Below are positions 58,101-64,000 of a stretch of 64,000 nucleotides of DNA, in pieces. A program made the position numbers and the translations under genes. Source of the DNA: JBGTFE01 sp049799955 (GTDB lineage Bacteria > Acidobacteriota > Blastocatellia > Pyrinomonadales > Pyrinomonadaceae); NCBI GenBank assembly GCA_049799955.1, contig JBARIW010000098.1:62001-126000 (forward strand). Reading direction: 5' to 3'. Under the pieces are notes generated by a model. The model ran no database searches. It was given only the letters and a program-made list of their open reading frames with translations, and had not been told where the DNA came from. Numbering within the stretch: position 1 is the first letter of the stretch; every line of letters starts with the position of its first letter.

Positions 58101-60383
58101 AACTTGTTTGGTCGTCTGCTTTCCGCTCGTGTCGGTCGCTTTTACAACAATGACGTTGCTTCCGAGCGATAAAGCTAATGAGCTAAACGTCCAGACGCCG
58201 CTCGCCGCGTCGTAGCCTGCCGCTTGATTGTTGACCGTAACGCTTGCAACTTGATTTGCCGCCGCGCCGTTTGCCGTCGCCGTTCCGGCAACCGCGACGG
58301 TTTCATTGGTCGTTTCAAAATTGTCCGCCGGAGATGAAATCGTTAAAGCCGGCGGCGGATTTTCGTTTCGTTTTATGTGAAGCGTCGCGCTTGATTGATT
58401 CTGCGGCGTCGCGCTGTCGTAAGCGATAATCGTGAAATTATTGTCGCCGGCGGCAAGCGGCGCGTTCGGAAAACTCCATTGATGCGTGCTCGCATTGTAA
58501 ACGGCGTCAGTTCCATTGACGGTTATTCTCGATACGCCCGAAGCGTTTAAGCCTTCGTCAATCGCCGTTCCGGTTATTGTCGCACCCGATTCAAAAGTTT
58601 CGCTGTTGTTCGCCGGAGAAGTAACGGCAAGCGTCGGCGCGTTCGTGTCCGGTGTTTGTCTGTTGACGACGATTGAAGCCGCGCTCGAATTTTGCGGCGT
58701 CGCATTGTCGTAAGCGACGGCTTGAATCGTGTTTGCGCCTTCATTTAACTGCACGCCGCTGATTGTCCATTGTCCGGTCGTCGAATTGTAAGAAGCATTT
58801 TGACCGTTGACGACAACGCGGTTGATGCCCGTCGCGCCCGTGCCCGTATCCGCCGCCGTTCCCGAAACGGTGATGGTCGCGCCCGGCACAGTCGCGTTAT
58901 TGGCAGGCGCGGTAATCGCCAGCGTCGGCGGAGTCGTATCGGGCGGAAGCTGCCGCGTGACGGTAACAATTTGCGTCGTTACATTGCCCGCGCCGTCGGT
59001 CGCTTTGACGGTAATCGTGTTGCTTCCGAGATTTAAGTTCAAATTGGCAAAATTCCACGCGCCGGTCGAAGCGTTGTAAGCCGCCGCCGAATTATTGACC
59101 GTAACGCTCGTTATTCCCGACGCGTCGGACGCAGTTCCGCTAACGTTAACGGCTGCCGACTGCGTCGTCGAATTATTTGCCGGAGCAGTTATGTTCAAAG
59201 TCGGCGGAGTCGTGTCCGCCGGTGCGGTCGAAGCGATGATTTGACCGTTGTTGATGTTTAAATAATTAGCGATTATCTGACCGCGCAAGATGCCGTTGTT
59301 GAAATTGACGTTGGCGTTAACGGCACGAACGAGCGCGTTTATCTGGCTTCCGTTGTCAACGGTCAGCGACGAGCCGACGACGTTCAATTTTACGTCCGAA
59401 GAAGAAGTGTTCGCGCCCAAAAGATATGAGCCGTTATTAATATTTAATCCCTGCCCGACGTTTATCGTAACCGCGCCGTTTGATTCGACCCGGCTCGCGT
59501 TATTAAGACTGATTGTTCCTGAAAAATTGTAAGTTCCGGCGCTGAAAACCAGCTTGATGTTGCCGCCGTTCATCGAAAACGTGTCGTAATTTCCGGGCGG
59601 AACGTTGATAGTTAAATTCGAAGCGCTGACAGTCAAGCTCCTGACCGTTGCCCAACTGCCGATAGAATTTAAATCCGCAGGCGAATTGATATTTACATAG
59701 CGCGTCCCCGCGGGATTCGGCACGGAAGACGGAATATCGGACGGCAGCGCTATCGCGTCGGCTCGCTGGTGGATTTTTCCGGGCAAAATCGCGCCGCTGT
59801 TTAAAGTTATCCCGTAATTGTTCGGCTGGACGCTTCCGCCGTCGCTCAGGATTCCGCCGTGCGACGCGCCGCTGTTGACCGTAACGTTTGGCGTTCCGAC
59901 GGTGTAGAGGTCGCCGGTTAACTGAAACGTGCTGTTGAAAGTGTATGACTCGCCGCTCAGAACACGCAGGCTGCCGTCGATTTTTCCGCCGTTCAAAGAC
60001 GGGTGATGGCGCGAAACAGCGGCGGAGGTAATAGTGCTTGGCGGCGGCGGCAGCGACGCCGCATTGTTTTCCGAAGCGGAATTTTCGCCGGCGAACCATG
60101 AAAATGCGCTTTCAAAATAACCGCCGATGGTGCCTGTTATCGAAGAATCCGAATTTTCCTGCTGTGAAACCGCTATTTTCCGGTTCGCGTTCGCTTCAAT
60201 GCTAGCGGCGGCGGCGATAGTTAAATTTGACTGAATAACAAACAACACTATCAGCAGGTAGGCGGTGAACTGCTTGAAAATTTCAAAATAAGCGCGCCTT
60301 GCCGAATCTTTTTTCGCGTTTGAGGAGTGTTCCCGATTTATGGGCGCAATAAGCAGGTCGTCGTTTGAGTTCTTCAGTTTCAT
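46185..60383 (-). CDS. Giant RHS/YD-repeat surface protein with C-terminal metzincin-like domain
   Basis: A 4732-residue protein. A long basic n-region precedes one hydrophobic export segment (~38-58). In order: beta-rich region (~110-390), four Ig-like/Big repeats (~390-765), PKD-like repeats (~770-1050), four discoidin-like (F5/8 C) modules (~1075-1660), PKD modules (~1660-1912), an IgGFc-binding-like domain (~2018-2430), more PKD repeats (~2534-3170; one split by a carbohydrate-binding-like insert at ~2645-2810), then YD repeats and the RHS core (~3275-4496) ending in TDPSG. The 236-residue tip has a hydrophobic segment and HEWGHSFGLEH (~4678-4688), the metzincin zinc motif HEXXHXXGXXH, with a Met (SGLMTS) after it. 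This is the layout of a polymorphic toxin or giant adhesin. No Shine-Dalgarno is visible. Confidence 0.88.
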   Translation of the reverse strand: MKLKNSNDDLLIAPINREHSSNAKKDSARRAYFEIFKQFTAYLLIVLFVIQSNLTIAAAASIEANANRKIAVSQQENSDSSITGTIGGYFESAFSWFAGENSASENNAASLPPPPSTITSAAVSRHHPSLNGGKIDGSLRVLSGESYTFNSTFQLTGDLYTVGTPNVTVNSGASHGGILSDGGSVQPNNYGITLNSGAILPGKIHQRADAIALPSDIPSSVPNPAGTRYVNINSPADLNSIGSWATVRSLTVSASNLTINVPPGNYDTFSMNGGNIKLVFSAGTYNFSGTISLNNASRVESNGAVTINVGQGLNINNGSYLLGANTSSSDVKLNVVGSSLTVDNGSQINALVRAVNANVNFNNGILRGQIIANYLNINNGQIIASTAPADTTPPTLNITAPANNSTTQSAAVNVSGTASDASGITSVTVNNSAAAYNASTGAWNFANLNLNLGSNTITVKATDGAGNVTTQIVTVTRQLPPDTTPPTLAITAPANNATVPGATITVSGTAADTGTGATGINRVVVNGQNASYNSTTGQWTISGVQLNEGANTIQAVAYDNATPQNSSAASIVVNRQTPDTNAPTLAVTSPANNSETFESGATITGTAIDEGLNASGVSRITVNGTDAVYNASTHQWSFPNAPLAAGDNNFTIIAYDSATPQNQSSATLHIKRNENPPPALTISSPADNFETTNETVAVAGTATANGAAANQVASVTVNNQAAGYDAASGVWTFSSLALSLGSNVIVVKATDTSGKQTTKQVTITRNPINQAPTVGAGADRTIALPNTAQLNGTATDDNLPQGSSLTFNWSKTSGGGEVVFSNPDSLSTTASFSQAGVYVLRLTASDGALSSTDDVTITVIAENHAPQVSAGDDRTISLPAPANLNGAATDDGLPAGSSLSVSWEKVSGAGNVTFANPNSASTSASFSAAGTYVLRLSATDGDLSASDELTVTVNPANQPPAVEAGDNQTITLPGAATLGGIVNDDNLPDNALTVSWSKSSGPGEVVFSSPNSVNTTAAFSVEGTYELKLEATDSELSASDTVTIQVQPAQNANAPMADFTVPTLGGPVGLTVVSASSSSSSASTPNALLDEDRTTSWNTEYGQGGNQYAKFEIIGGEHLIERFKLQQTFYGVPLSVKDFVVQVSTTTADDSAFSTVFSGAMQTGDQLQEFVIPGGAVYAKYVKLIAVNTYNPEYGYMALGTFQVIGAGTADNIISLPGRVNVARMGSPSFLLNGAAITRYSSFESFFGGNLPLPPVGVINGYGWTTKTRDNEFVVIKFGGDKSYMLSGIRIAGSNPTALDTWVRNFEVWVSNTIDEDAAFTKVLDTTKTKFEAEDFIFPGGAVYAKYVKFVPKSSGHPNNISTGLIEVLGDDIAGIEGYSSIYGTSNPSNLVDNNPNTYFYFTPGQTTNQWVKLKVGGTPTQKIYGVRVGGEYSIYYGNFAPRDYQIRVSTTTADDSAFTVVKSGTFAPTGALQEVRFDQPVDAKYVQFYFVNGYSADSWLSIYQLEVLAIPTDGAQLTSVTSQAPNYPPVQALDLDQSQPAWITAEGQNTNQNMTLRLHNGELWKFNHVSLRPGWIYWGGYALWDMSPKDFDIQVSTTDDADSSFTTVFSGTTLPADRLQHFYFPTVSARFVRLVLKNNYGNSQIALKAFYVYSENTIGNDARFFDHSTDADGDIVSYQWNFGDGTTGTERNPSHVYAQEGVYDVALTVTDSHGASNTTQKTYRALPTLKADFSYTPAFPIESDWYPNSVYFADASSTRLRIAAGNYAFITDGTDWGNIQTGTFSWIYRDNGTYPTTIKFGSDYVLNYATTKNIIVQNVAPGVDAQDGKTVVWGEQWTNVPSFYDLGPADRSTLSGVWNFGDGQTASCANCTAATATANHAYDLPGTYTATLSITDKDGGTGTDTATYVVNRRPTRITYQNRNPQAGDENFILRAKLSDAFGNQVLGGRALAFTLNGASFTGITGADGVAQVSIPLPVGTRVNLGTANFAGDALYAPVDSAFSATPDDTPDGNEANSNQGTDFWITFTSNYDTAAAQRLFVNSAVDTNVLVSGCGWTNQPFAVAANTIQQINLPGNCTLFTYLTDLLNPLKGVHLVSENPVTVYGLNQRVYTSDAFLAIPTPSLGKEYYILSWGNLGGEQGESSLNGTELAVIASENNTTVTIIPKVSTFENRSQGRLERPAGIPYTITLNKGVPYEVVNQYNGETVDLSGSYISADKPIGVYGGSITATIPQSSICCADHLVEQLPPVSAWGKRFVTMPLANKTKGDYFRYLAAEDDTEIFVNGTKTTTINRGEFYEKLVNEPNEIIATKPIMVAQYATSSFFDPAFPGDPFMMIISPYSQWLGDYTISTPGSGFTTNFINITAPTNAVGNITLDGSPIPASSFQIIGNGDFSGARIPIPVGTHRLNGTSLFGVFVYGFSTDEGYGYPGGMNFKPSAGSATLALNPETAAFGINSEACVTTSLKDRDANPLGGKTIDFSVGGAHQTSGASTTDAAGQAAFCYTGTNTGSDTITANFENLNATATFIWTPPNTPPTANAGDDRTITLPGAANISGASSDDGYPAGNLTFTWSKLSGSGNVAFADSHSANTTASFDSAGSYVLRFSVSDGQFTTSDDVQITVNAAPPNQPPTANAGDDRTVTVTANLLKNPGAESDLINGELPGWTEVSGENWTRLEGENGNVPAARFGAYVFSPNDAAQAELRQDIDVRAFAEGINDGTQQFEWKAYVRSLAETNADSGKIVFEYRDATNQNTIATLDSGEITTTDAWHLTEDTRVPPAGTGFIRIRLTATRNTGETNDVFFDGMSLRAVGGIAAVKLSGAANDDGLPSGSSLTSVWTKVSGDGNVVFGNSNALDSSAKFDAAGSYVLRLTTSDGQFSASDETTVTVNAANQTPQVFAGADRTIILPATATLSANASDDGGNLRYRWTRVSGTGTVSFSDARSLNATATFSLAGIYVLRVTAEDGELEASDDVTITVNPSPLNQPPTVEAGNNQTIVLPVNSVTLSGTATDDGLPANNLTITWTKTSGNGNVSFANASSAAATATFDAAGSYVLRLTASDGQYTVWDELAIVVNPQGAQNQPPTVNAGADQTITQAQAAILEAEVSDDGLPAGGSFSASWTKVSGAGDVTFSNPNQTATYANFSQTGTYVLRLAVSDSELSATDDVTVTVAENQPAPAVEILTPDDGISITEPTQVSGNISSGNWKLEYSLTDTDDLNNRVWTTAASGSGAASGNLGSLDTTLMLNGLYDVRLISADQYGQTASDIISVSVENNLKVGHFTISFEDMNVPVAGIPIQITRTYDSRDKRKGDFGIGWTLGVKNVRVEKNNVLGLKWYQTRSNTFIPNYCVEATRPHIVTVTMPDGKLEKFEATLDRQCQQAAPITEAHLSFAPQAGTRGTLSVSGDNTVLVAGSVPGPVELVGYDTNGIFDRTQFKYTSKDGTEFVINQGGGLESVKDTNGNTLTISASGIVHSSGKSIGFTRDAQGRITHVTDPEGVSNVYTYDANGDLISYKDRENNTTSFTYEPTIPHHLKSIVDPLNRTPIRNDYDASGRLLKHTDANGEEIVYTHDLAARVEIVRDRLNNETRIEYDARGNVLKKRDALGGETTFSYDANDNVLTETNALGKTTAYTYDAQDNRTSITDALNDRTEMTYNTKGQVLTVKDALNNTTTITYDTAGNLLTTTDAMNNVTTNTYSIQNGQLISTKDAQNNLTRFEHYNGYLIKQTDAQNNETTFGYDANGNRNSQTVKRTNANGQIETITTVFEYDNLNRSVKATLTDGSFTRTEYNTLGQQSATIDQAGNRTEFEYDTLGRLIKTIYADGKFEESTFDAEGRRLTSKDRAGKVTAYEYDALGRLKKATYADGSFTQTNYNAAGQVLSSTGARGNSTYFTYDDAGRRLTVKNALNQITSFAYDANGNQLSTTDALNHTTAFVYDTLNRRTRTNFADGSFVETTFDTLGRRTAEKDQAGKITQFFYDSLGRLTKVKDALNQETVYDYNELGQQTLQKDALGRETKYEYDKLGRRTKRILPLGQTETYSYDTGGNLQSRTDFNGKTTTLAYDNMRRLISKTPDASLNQPTVSFTYNNLGQRATMTDASGTTNYNYDNRNRLSSKQTPFGALSYTYNETGNIETLRSSNSNGVSVDYAYDELNRLSSVKDNRLSGNQTTGYIYDAVGNLQSYTYPNEVTTSYAFNNLNRLTTMSVSNTANNLASYQYTLGAAGNRTQVVENTGRTVNYVYDDLYRLTSETIANSANNGQINYQYDAVGNRLQRGSSVNQVANQTSTFDADDRMNSDTYDANGNTKASNGKTYNYDFENKLISTSSGITIVYDGDGNRVSKTINGVTTNYLVDTNNLTGYAQVVEEIQNSQVGKTYTYGLDLISQRQGATVNFYQYDGHGSVRNLTDNLGSVTDSYAYDAFGNLIERTGATDNNYLYAGEQFDADLGFYYNRARYLNVETGRFISQDSYEGNSSEPKSLHKYTYTSGNPVTNTDPSGNMELGVGGTAVVVAIVGILAALALPPILTSLFRNVFGGAAGNAPAINIDTQPVIVEGGGWDEGFADNAMNEAADFWSRWANIKINRLPTIRLNGLPTDIHDTVNSQGIDENLFRAKLAETGLSPKHTSIFVNSITAPEGSGAHGESVPGGQIPQQTLFAQSAIGVRTFSRYFLRFPASQTIAHEWGHSFGLEHTFFPVSGLMTSTFVPVPESGNGFYQNTLSGDEITTARNGAERYR

Positions 60384-60881
60384 AAATTTGTTTCTTTAAA
60401 TATTTAAGTTTTTGATTGATTTAGTCCGGCAAGCCGCGCAGGATTCCGGCTAAAAAACGAATCGGAACAAGAAAAGACTCGGTCGGAAATTTAATTTAAA
60501 CCGGATATGCAGGAAATTCTCAGCTTTGAACAAACCGGATATTAAGGGAATTAATAATGAATAAATTCCGGTGAATTTCGGGAAACATATCTGAAAGTTA
60601 AGTTAAATATATTCTGAGTCGTCTCTTTACACAGGTTTTTTTACGAATCCTAAATAAGAGCAAACTTGAAGTTAGATTTAATTTTTAAAATTTCTGTTTT
60701 TAAGGCTGATTGACTTTAAGATACCTTTTATTTTCTTGTCAAGCGAGAACGAAGTTTTTAATAAAATTTAAGCTTTTTTTATAAATAACTCCGCTTTCAA
60801 AGAAATAAGGCTAAAGAATTTATCTTTATTAAAAGCGCGGTAACAACGGCTTTACGGGGCGAGAAAATTTTGCCCGCGTAT
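60384..60881. other. ~500-base AT-rich leader/intergenic region upstream of the RHS gene
   Basis: No coding signal was seen. It holds two direct copies of AAACCGGATAT (60498-60508 and 60532-60542; ATATCCGGTTT on the minus strand, 34 bases apart) and a short hairpin with CCGG arms near 60425-60450. These may belong to the RHS promoter; no clear -35/-10 pair was found. Confidence 0.35.
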
Positions 60882-62966
60882 TTAGTTTTCTTTCGTATAG
60901 AGCGCTATTCCCCAGAAATTAATTTCCGGCGGAAGCGCGTTCCAGTTATCAAACGAATGCGAATCGTCGGTTTTATAACGCAGCTTGTATTTTCCTGCCG
61001 GTAAGGTGATGACCGTATCGACTTTACGATTTTTGACCGCGCCTCCGGCGTGCGTCGTTTCCGGCTCTTTCATTTCCCAGACGGGTTTGCCGGTTTCGGC
61101 GTTTTCAATCCAGCCGTAATCGAACATTTGCCCGGTTTGACCTTCTCCGGCGGCAAAAATGCGAATTGATGTTTCTTGCTTCAGGATAAATTCGACAGTT
61201 TTATTCGCATCGTCAGCGACACCGACAATTTGCGCGATGGCGGTTCTTTTTGACAAATCTCCGGGCAAAGGTTTTAAAAACAACTCGCCGTACATTTTCA
61301 TAAGGCGCGACGATTCATCGCGCCGACCGACGCTTTGATTGATTCTGATACGCGTGTTCAGCTCCTTTATGTAAACGTCCGCGTAAGGTTTGCCGAAGGT
61401 TTGTTTTATCTGCGTTTTTAATTCTTCATTCGACGCTTTCCAGTTTATTTCTGGAATTGCCTCGCCGAATAATTCGGGGAAAATAAATGTTTTGAGAAAA
61501 GCCATTCCGACCGGCGAGCTCAAGGCGTCGCCCGCGCCCAAATCGGTCGGTCGGCTCAGATTGTCCGTGTTCGCCATCGCGATAAAGGTAATGTTTTTCT
61601 CAGGAATTTTCAAAATAAACGAGGAATTCGCCGTCCAGTAGCCGTAATGCCAGAGCATTTTCATGCCTTTGTAATTCTGCGTAAACCAGCCGAGACCGTA
61701 TGGAAGATTTTCGCCTCTGGTCGAGACGAAAGGCGTAAAGGCAAGCTGCTGCGTTTCTTTTGTAAGGAATTTGTTCCGGTCGATGGCGATGTCGTATTTC
61801 GCCATATCGAGAACGGTCGAGATTAATCCGGCGGACGCGCTGAAATGTGCCGGATAGGCGATTTTTTTGATGTTCGATTGACCGTCGAGCGCATACGGCT
61901 GCGCGAGCGTTTTGTAAACTTTATCGAATCTCTGCTGGTGATTTTCCAAAATCATATCCTCGGTTAAAGGCGATTCGTGAACGTGCACGAGCTTCCACGC
62001 GCCGTCCTGTTTGTTCCAGACAATCGACATTCTCGACGGTCCCTGATTGCGCACGGGCGCATTCGGCGGCGTAACGCTGCCGCGCATAACGAGCGTCGTT
62101 ACGGCTGTCTCGCCGTAAACCGCCGCTTCGAGATTGTAAATCTGAAAATCAAACTTAAAGCCCGCCTTAACCGCTTCGCGCAGTTCATTTGTGTCGGCAA
62201 ATGAAGTTAAAAATCCGCCTTCGTCGGGAAAGCTGTTTTGCTGCGGCGCGAGAAGCTTTTCGATTTGTTCGACATTGCCGGTATTGTAGCCCGCGAAAAG
62301 ATTTGTTACGGCATTTTTTACTTCCGTTTCAGCCGCCGGATTCGTCCCGTTCGGCGATTTGGTATGCACAATCGGCGGAACGTTCAGCGAGGTTTCGTCC
62401 ATTCCGAGCGGGTCGAGAATATTTGTGATTAAAAGCTCTGCGAAGGATTTGCCCGACGCTCTCCGGATTACTTTATCGAGCTCGGCGTAGCGATTTCCGT
62501 TGTAGCGATAAGCCTCGCCCGGAACGCCTTCCGAAGTGTGCGAGAAAAGATGTTTGACACGGATGACGCCCTGGCTTTCGTCGAGCGTGATGCCGTATTT
62601 CGAAACCGGGTCGTCGAGATTTACCTTTCCTTCCTGCACGAGCTGCATCAGGATGGTCGAGGCAAAAGTTTTGGTCAGCGAAGCCAGATGATAAGGCGTG
62701 TGTTCGGTCGCCGGAATTTTATTTTCAAGGTCGGCAAATCCGAATCCTTTTGCCCAGACGACCTGTTGATTTTTGACGACGGCGGCGGAAAGCGCGGGAA
62801 TTTTTAATTCCTGCCGCAGATTTTCAAGCAATATTTCGAGCCGCGCCAGCCGTGCTGCGTCATCAGACGAAACAGTTTGTTTTACAGCGTTCTGAGCAGG
62901 CACAAATTGAACAAATAGCGATACGATTAAAATTGCAGCCCAAAAATATCCGATTTTGAATTTCAT
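60882..62966 (-). CDS. Serine hydrolase (class C beta-lactamase-like) with nested SnoaL-like domain
   Basis: A 694-residue exported protein (signal peptide ~1-24, ends FVPAQ). The beta-lactamase/esterase fold has SLTK (Ser ~96, Lys ~99), a tyrosine motif region YRYNGNRY (~153-160, with Gly where Asn of YxN is usual) and HYG (~440-442). Between the last two, residues ~212-335 look like an inserted SnoaL/NTF2-type domain (NAVTNLFAGYNTGNVEQIEKLL ... WKLVHVHES, in outline). A C-terminal beta-rich region (~590-694) resembles a small accessory domain. The likely role is a secreted esterase or D-amino-acid peptidase; lactamase activity is not implied. Confidence 0.88.
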   Translation of the reverse strand: MKFKIGYFWAAILIVSLFVQFVPAQNAVKQTVSSDDAARLARLEILLENLRQELKIPALSAAVVKNQQVVWAKGFGFADLENKIPATEHTPYHLASLTKTFASTILMQLVQEGKVNLDDPVSKYGITLDESQGVIRVKHLFSHTSEGVPGEAYRYNGNRYAELDKVIRRASGKSFAELLITNILDPLGMDETSLNVPPIVHTKSPNGTNPAAETEVKNAVTNLFAGYNTGNVEQIEKLLAPQQNSFPDEGGFLTSFADTNELREAVKAGFKFDFQIYNLEAAVYGETAVTTLVMRGSVTPPNAPVRNQGPSRMSIVWNKQDGAWKLVHVHESPLTEDMILENHQQRFDKVYKTLAQPYALDGQSNIKKIAYPAHFSASAGLISTVLDMAKYDIAIDRNKFLTKETQQLAFTPFVSTRGENLPYGLGWFTQNYKGMKMLWHYGYWTANSSFILKIPEKNITFIAMANTDNLSRPTDLGAGDALSSPVGMAFLKTFIFPELFGEAIPEINWKASNEELKTQIKQTFGKPYADVYIKELNTRIRINQSVGRRDESSRLMKMYGELFLKPLPGDLSKRTAIAQIVGVADDANKTVEFILKQETSIRIFAAGEGQTGQMFDYGWIENAETGKPVWEMKEPETTHAGGAVKNRKVDTVITLPAGKYKLRYKTDDSHSFDNWNALPPEINFWGIALYTKEN

Positions 62967-63247
62967 TTATCTTCCTCCGCTTGCGCCGTAAATCGATTTT
63001 CATTTCTCGAAAAAGATTAAACCGGCAAAATATAAAGCATTTATACTGATATAAGACGGACTGATTCGAGTTATGTTAACGCTTACAAATCAAACACCGC
63101 TCAGACTCGTTTTATGACAGTAATTTCGAGCGTCTTTCGGATTGGGGCAAAGCGGTAATAAAAAATTGCCGGTTGTGTTTATTTATAACCGGATGATATA
63201 AATTATACTTAATTCGCCGCCGATTTTCCGCGCGGCATCAACGACAA

Positions 63248-63322
63248 GGCGCATTCGTCTAGTGGTCAGGACGCGAGGTTCTCAACCTTGAAACAGGGGT
63301 TCAATTCCCCTATGCGCTACCA
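63248..63322 (+). tRNA. tRNA-Glu (anticodon CTC)
   Basis: 75-base cloverleaf: acceptor GGCGCAT/ATGCGCT (terminal G-T wobble), D-arm TCGTCTAGTGGTCAGGAC as in tRNA-Glu, anticodon stem CGAGG/CCTTG with loop TTCTCAA, T-arm AGGGG/CCCCT, discriminator A, encoded CCA. Confidence 0.92.
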
Positions 63323-63359
63323 TTTTTACTTCATTGAGCGGGTTTTATTTGTGAGTTTA

Positions 63360-63836
63360 TTATTCGCCGAGTGATTTTAGAAAAGTCTCAATCAAGTTAT
63401 CATCGTAGAAAATCCCCGCATTTACAGCCTTTTCGATAAACGGACGAATGGTTGAAATTAAGCCGAGAGTTTTCGTCCTGCCGAGAAGTCCAAGCGAGCC
63501 GACCACTTTCAACCCGACGGCTAAAGCGGCGCGTCTGCCTTTGAGTTCATCAATGCAAACGTAGGAAATGTTGTTTTCCAGAGCTAATTGAATAACGGCG
63601 GCTTCGCCCGTGTCCAGAGACGCGACGGCTAAGGGTGATAAAGGATTTTGAAGCGAAAAGATTTTGAGCCAAACGGGAATTTCGGTTTCATAGCCCTGAT
63701 TTGCTCCGGCTAAAATCTCCGCTTCGACTTCGGCGGGCGAAATGAATTCAAAAGGCAATCTGCCGATAATATCGAACGCCTGCATTTTGGCGAGGGAAAG
63801 CAGGGGGCTTGTATTGACAGCGATTTTATCAGTCAT
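63360..63836 (-). CDS. DUF3368 family toxin (PIN-like)
   Basis: A 158-residue protein. The N-terminus KIAVNTSPLLSLAKM has the Asn-Thr-Ser-Pro start of DUF3368, a PIN-related group in which the first acidic residue is often replaced. The central acidic site is in SLDTGEAAVIQLALE, with CIDELKGRRAA and KVVGSLGLLGRTKTLGLI following. It is probably a ribonuclease toxin. The start at 63836 overlaps the upstream antitoxin gene by 8 bases; a TTG three codons earlier is less likely. The partner is UPF0175, the usual antitoxin. Confidence 0.88.
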   Translation of the reverse strand: MTDKIAVNTSPLLSLAKMQAFDIIGRLPFEFISPAEVEAEILAGANQGYETEIPVWLKIFSLQNPLSPLAVASLDTGEAAVIQLALENNISYVCIDELKGRRAALAVGLKVVGSLGLLGRTKTLGLISTIRPFIEKAVNAGIFYDDNLIETFLKSLGE

Positions 63837-64000
63837 CGAGAGCAAAGTTTAACTCGTCTTTGAGGTCTTCTTCGCGCAGATTGCTCATCGGAATACCAAG
63901 ACGCGAAAGCGAAAACAGAAACTCGACACGACTTTTCCCCGCCAGACGCGCCGCCTGTCCCGAAGATATTCTGCCCATCTCATAAAGCTTTGCCGCGAGC
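63829..64000 (-). CDS. UPF0175 family antitoxin, N-terminus outside window
   Basis: Fifty-six codons read on the minus strand from the edge to a TGA at 63829-63831. The visible part has the UPF0175 pattern: LYEMGRISSGQAARLAG, then KSRVEFLFSLSRLGIP and the acidic tail EEDLKDELNFALDD. It is a helix-turn-helix-type antitoxin. The stop overlaps the toxin start (GATGACTGA), which couples translation. The 5' end lies beyond the window. Confidence 0.82.
   Translation of the reverse strand, partial: LAAKLYEMGRISSGQAARLAGKSRVEFLFSLSRLGIPMSNLREEDLKDELNFALDD

Overview
The window looks like a chromosomal piece of an acidobacterium, most likely of the Blastocatellia / Pyrinomonas-like group. The basis is gene content: an Oar-like TonB receptor with an N-terminal carboxypeptidase-regulatory domain, a delta-60/FG-GAP secreted repeat protein, an S46 dipeptidyl-peptidase, a large radical SAM protein of a kind I associate with this phylum, two giant HEAT-type secreted paralogs and many secreted proteins with Ala-x-Ala-Gln signal-peptide ends. 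The taxonomic call is inference; no rRNA gene is present.

Layout. 1-5 kb: a secreted lipase (cut by the window edge), a TonB receptor and a TetR regulator, with matching 12-bp operators in front of the regulator and the receptor. 5-12 kb: lytic transglycosylase, Lon protease and a delta-60/FG-GAP secreted protein. 12-18 kb: NrdR, a flippase-like membrane protein, an ECF sigma factor with a two-zinc-finger anti-sigma factor and a zinc-finger membrane protein, a small membrane protein and an M23 peptidase. ECF-type promoters (GGAAC-N16/17-CGT) lie before the sigma factor and before the lytic transglycosylase, which suggests a cell-envelope regulon. 18-27 kb: S46 peptidase, MtgA, an unknown secreted protein, CrtI, an HDAC-fold deacetylase, an FtsB/DivIC-like protein and a phosphohexomutase. 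27-30 kb: a near-consensus sigma-54 promoter with an upstream inverted repeat drives a radical SAM protein that may be a membrane-spanning-lipid synthase. 30-33.4 kb: an AT-rich run of five small secreted-protein genes sharing a 5' leader, possibly a mobile cassette array. 34-43 kb: two tandem giant secreted HEAT-type paralogs, then bS21, SurE, Pcm, DedA and tRNA-Pro. 45.5-60.4 kb: a 4732-residue RHS/YD-repeat surface protein ending in a metzincin-like domain (HEXXHXXGXXH), followed directly by a small four-helix membrane protein that could be its immunity partner. 60.9-64 kb: a serine hydrolase with a nested SnoaL-like domain, tRNA-Glu and a DUF3368/UPF0175 toxin-antitoxin pair cut by the edge.

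Two repeat systems stand out. (1) Many intergenic regions hold short tandem repeats with a 7-bp unit. The unit sequence differs at each locus, but several loci share the same architecture: a tandem run, a loop, then the complementary run. (2) Two long arrays of imperfect 20-21-bp units, about two helical turns each, lie at 25.03-25.31 kb and 30.00-30.34 kb. Neither system is explained by the genes.
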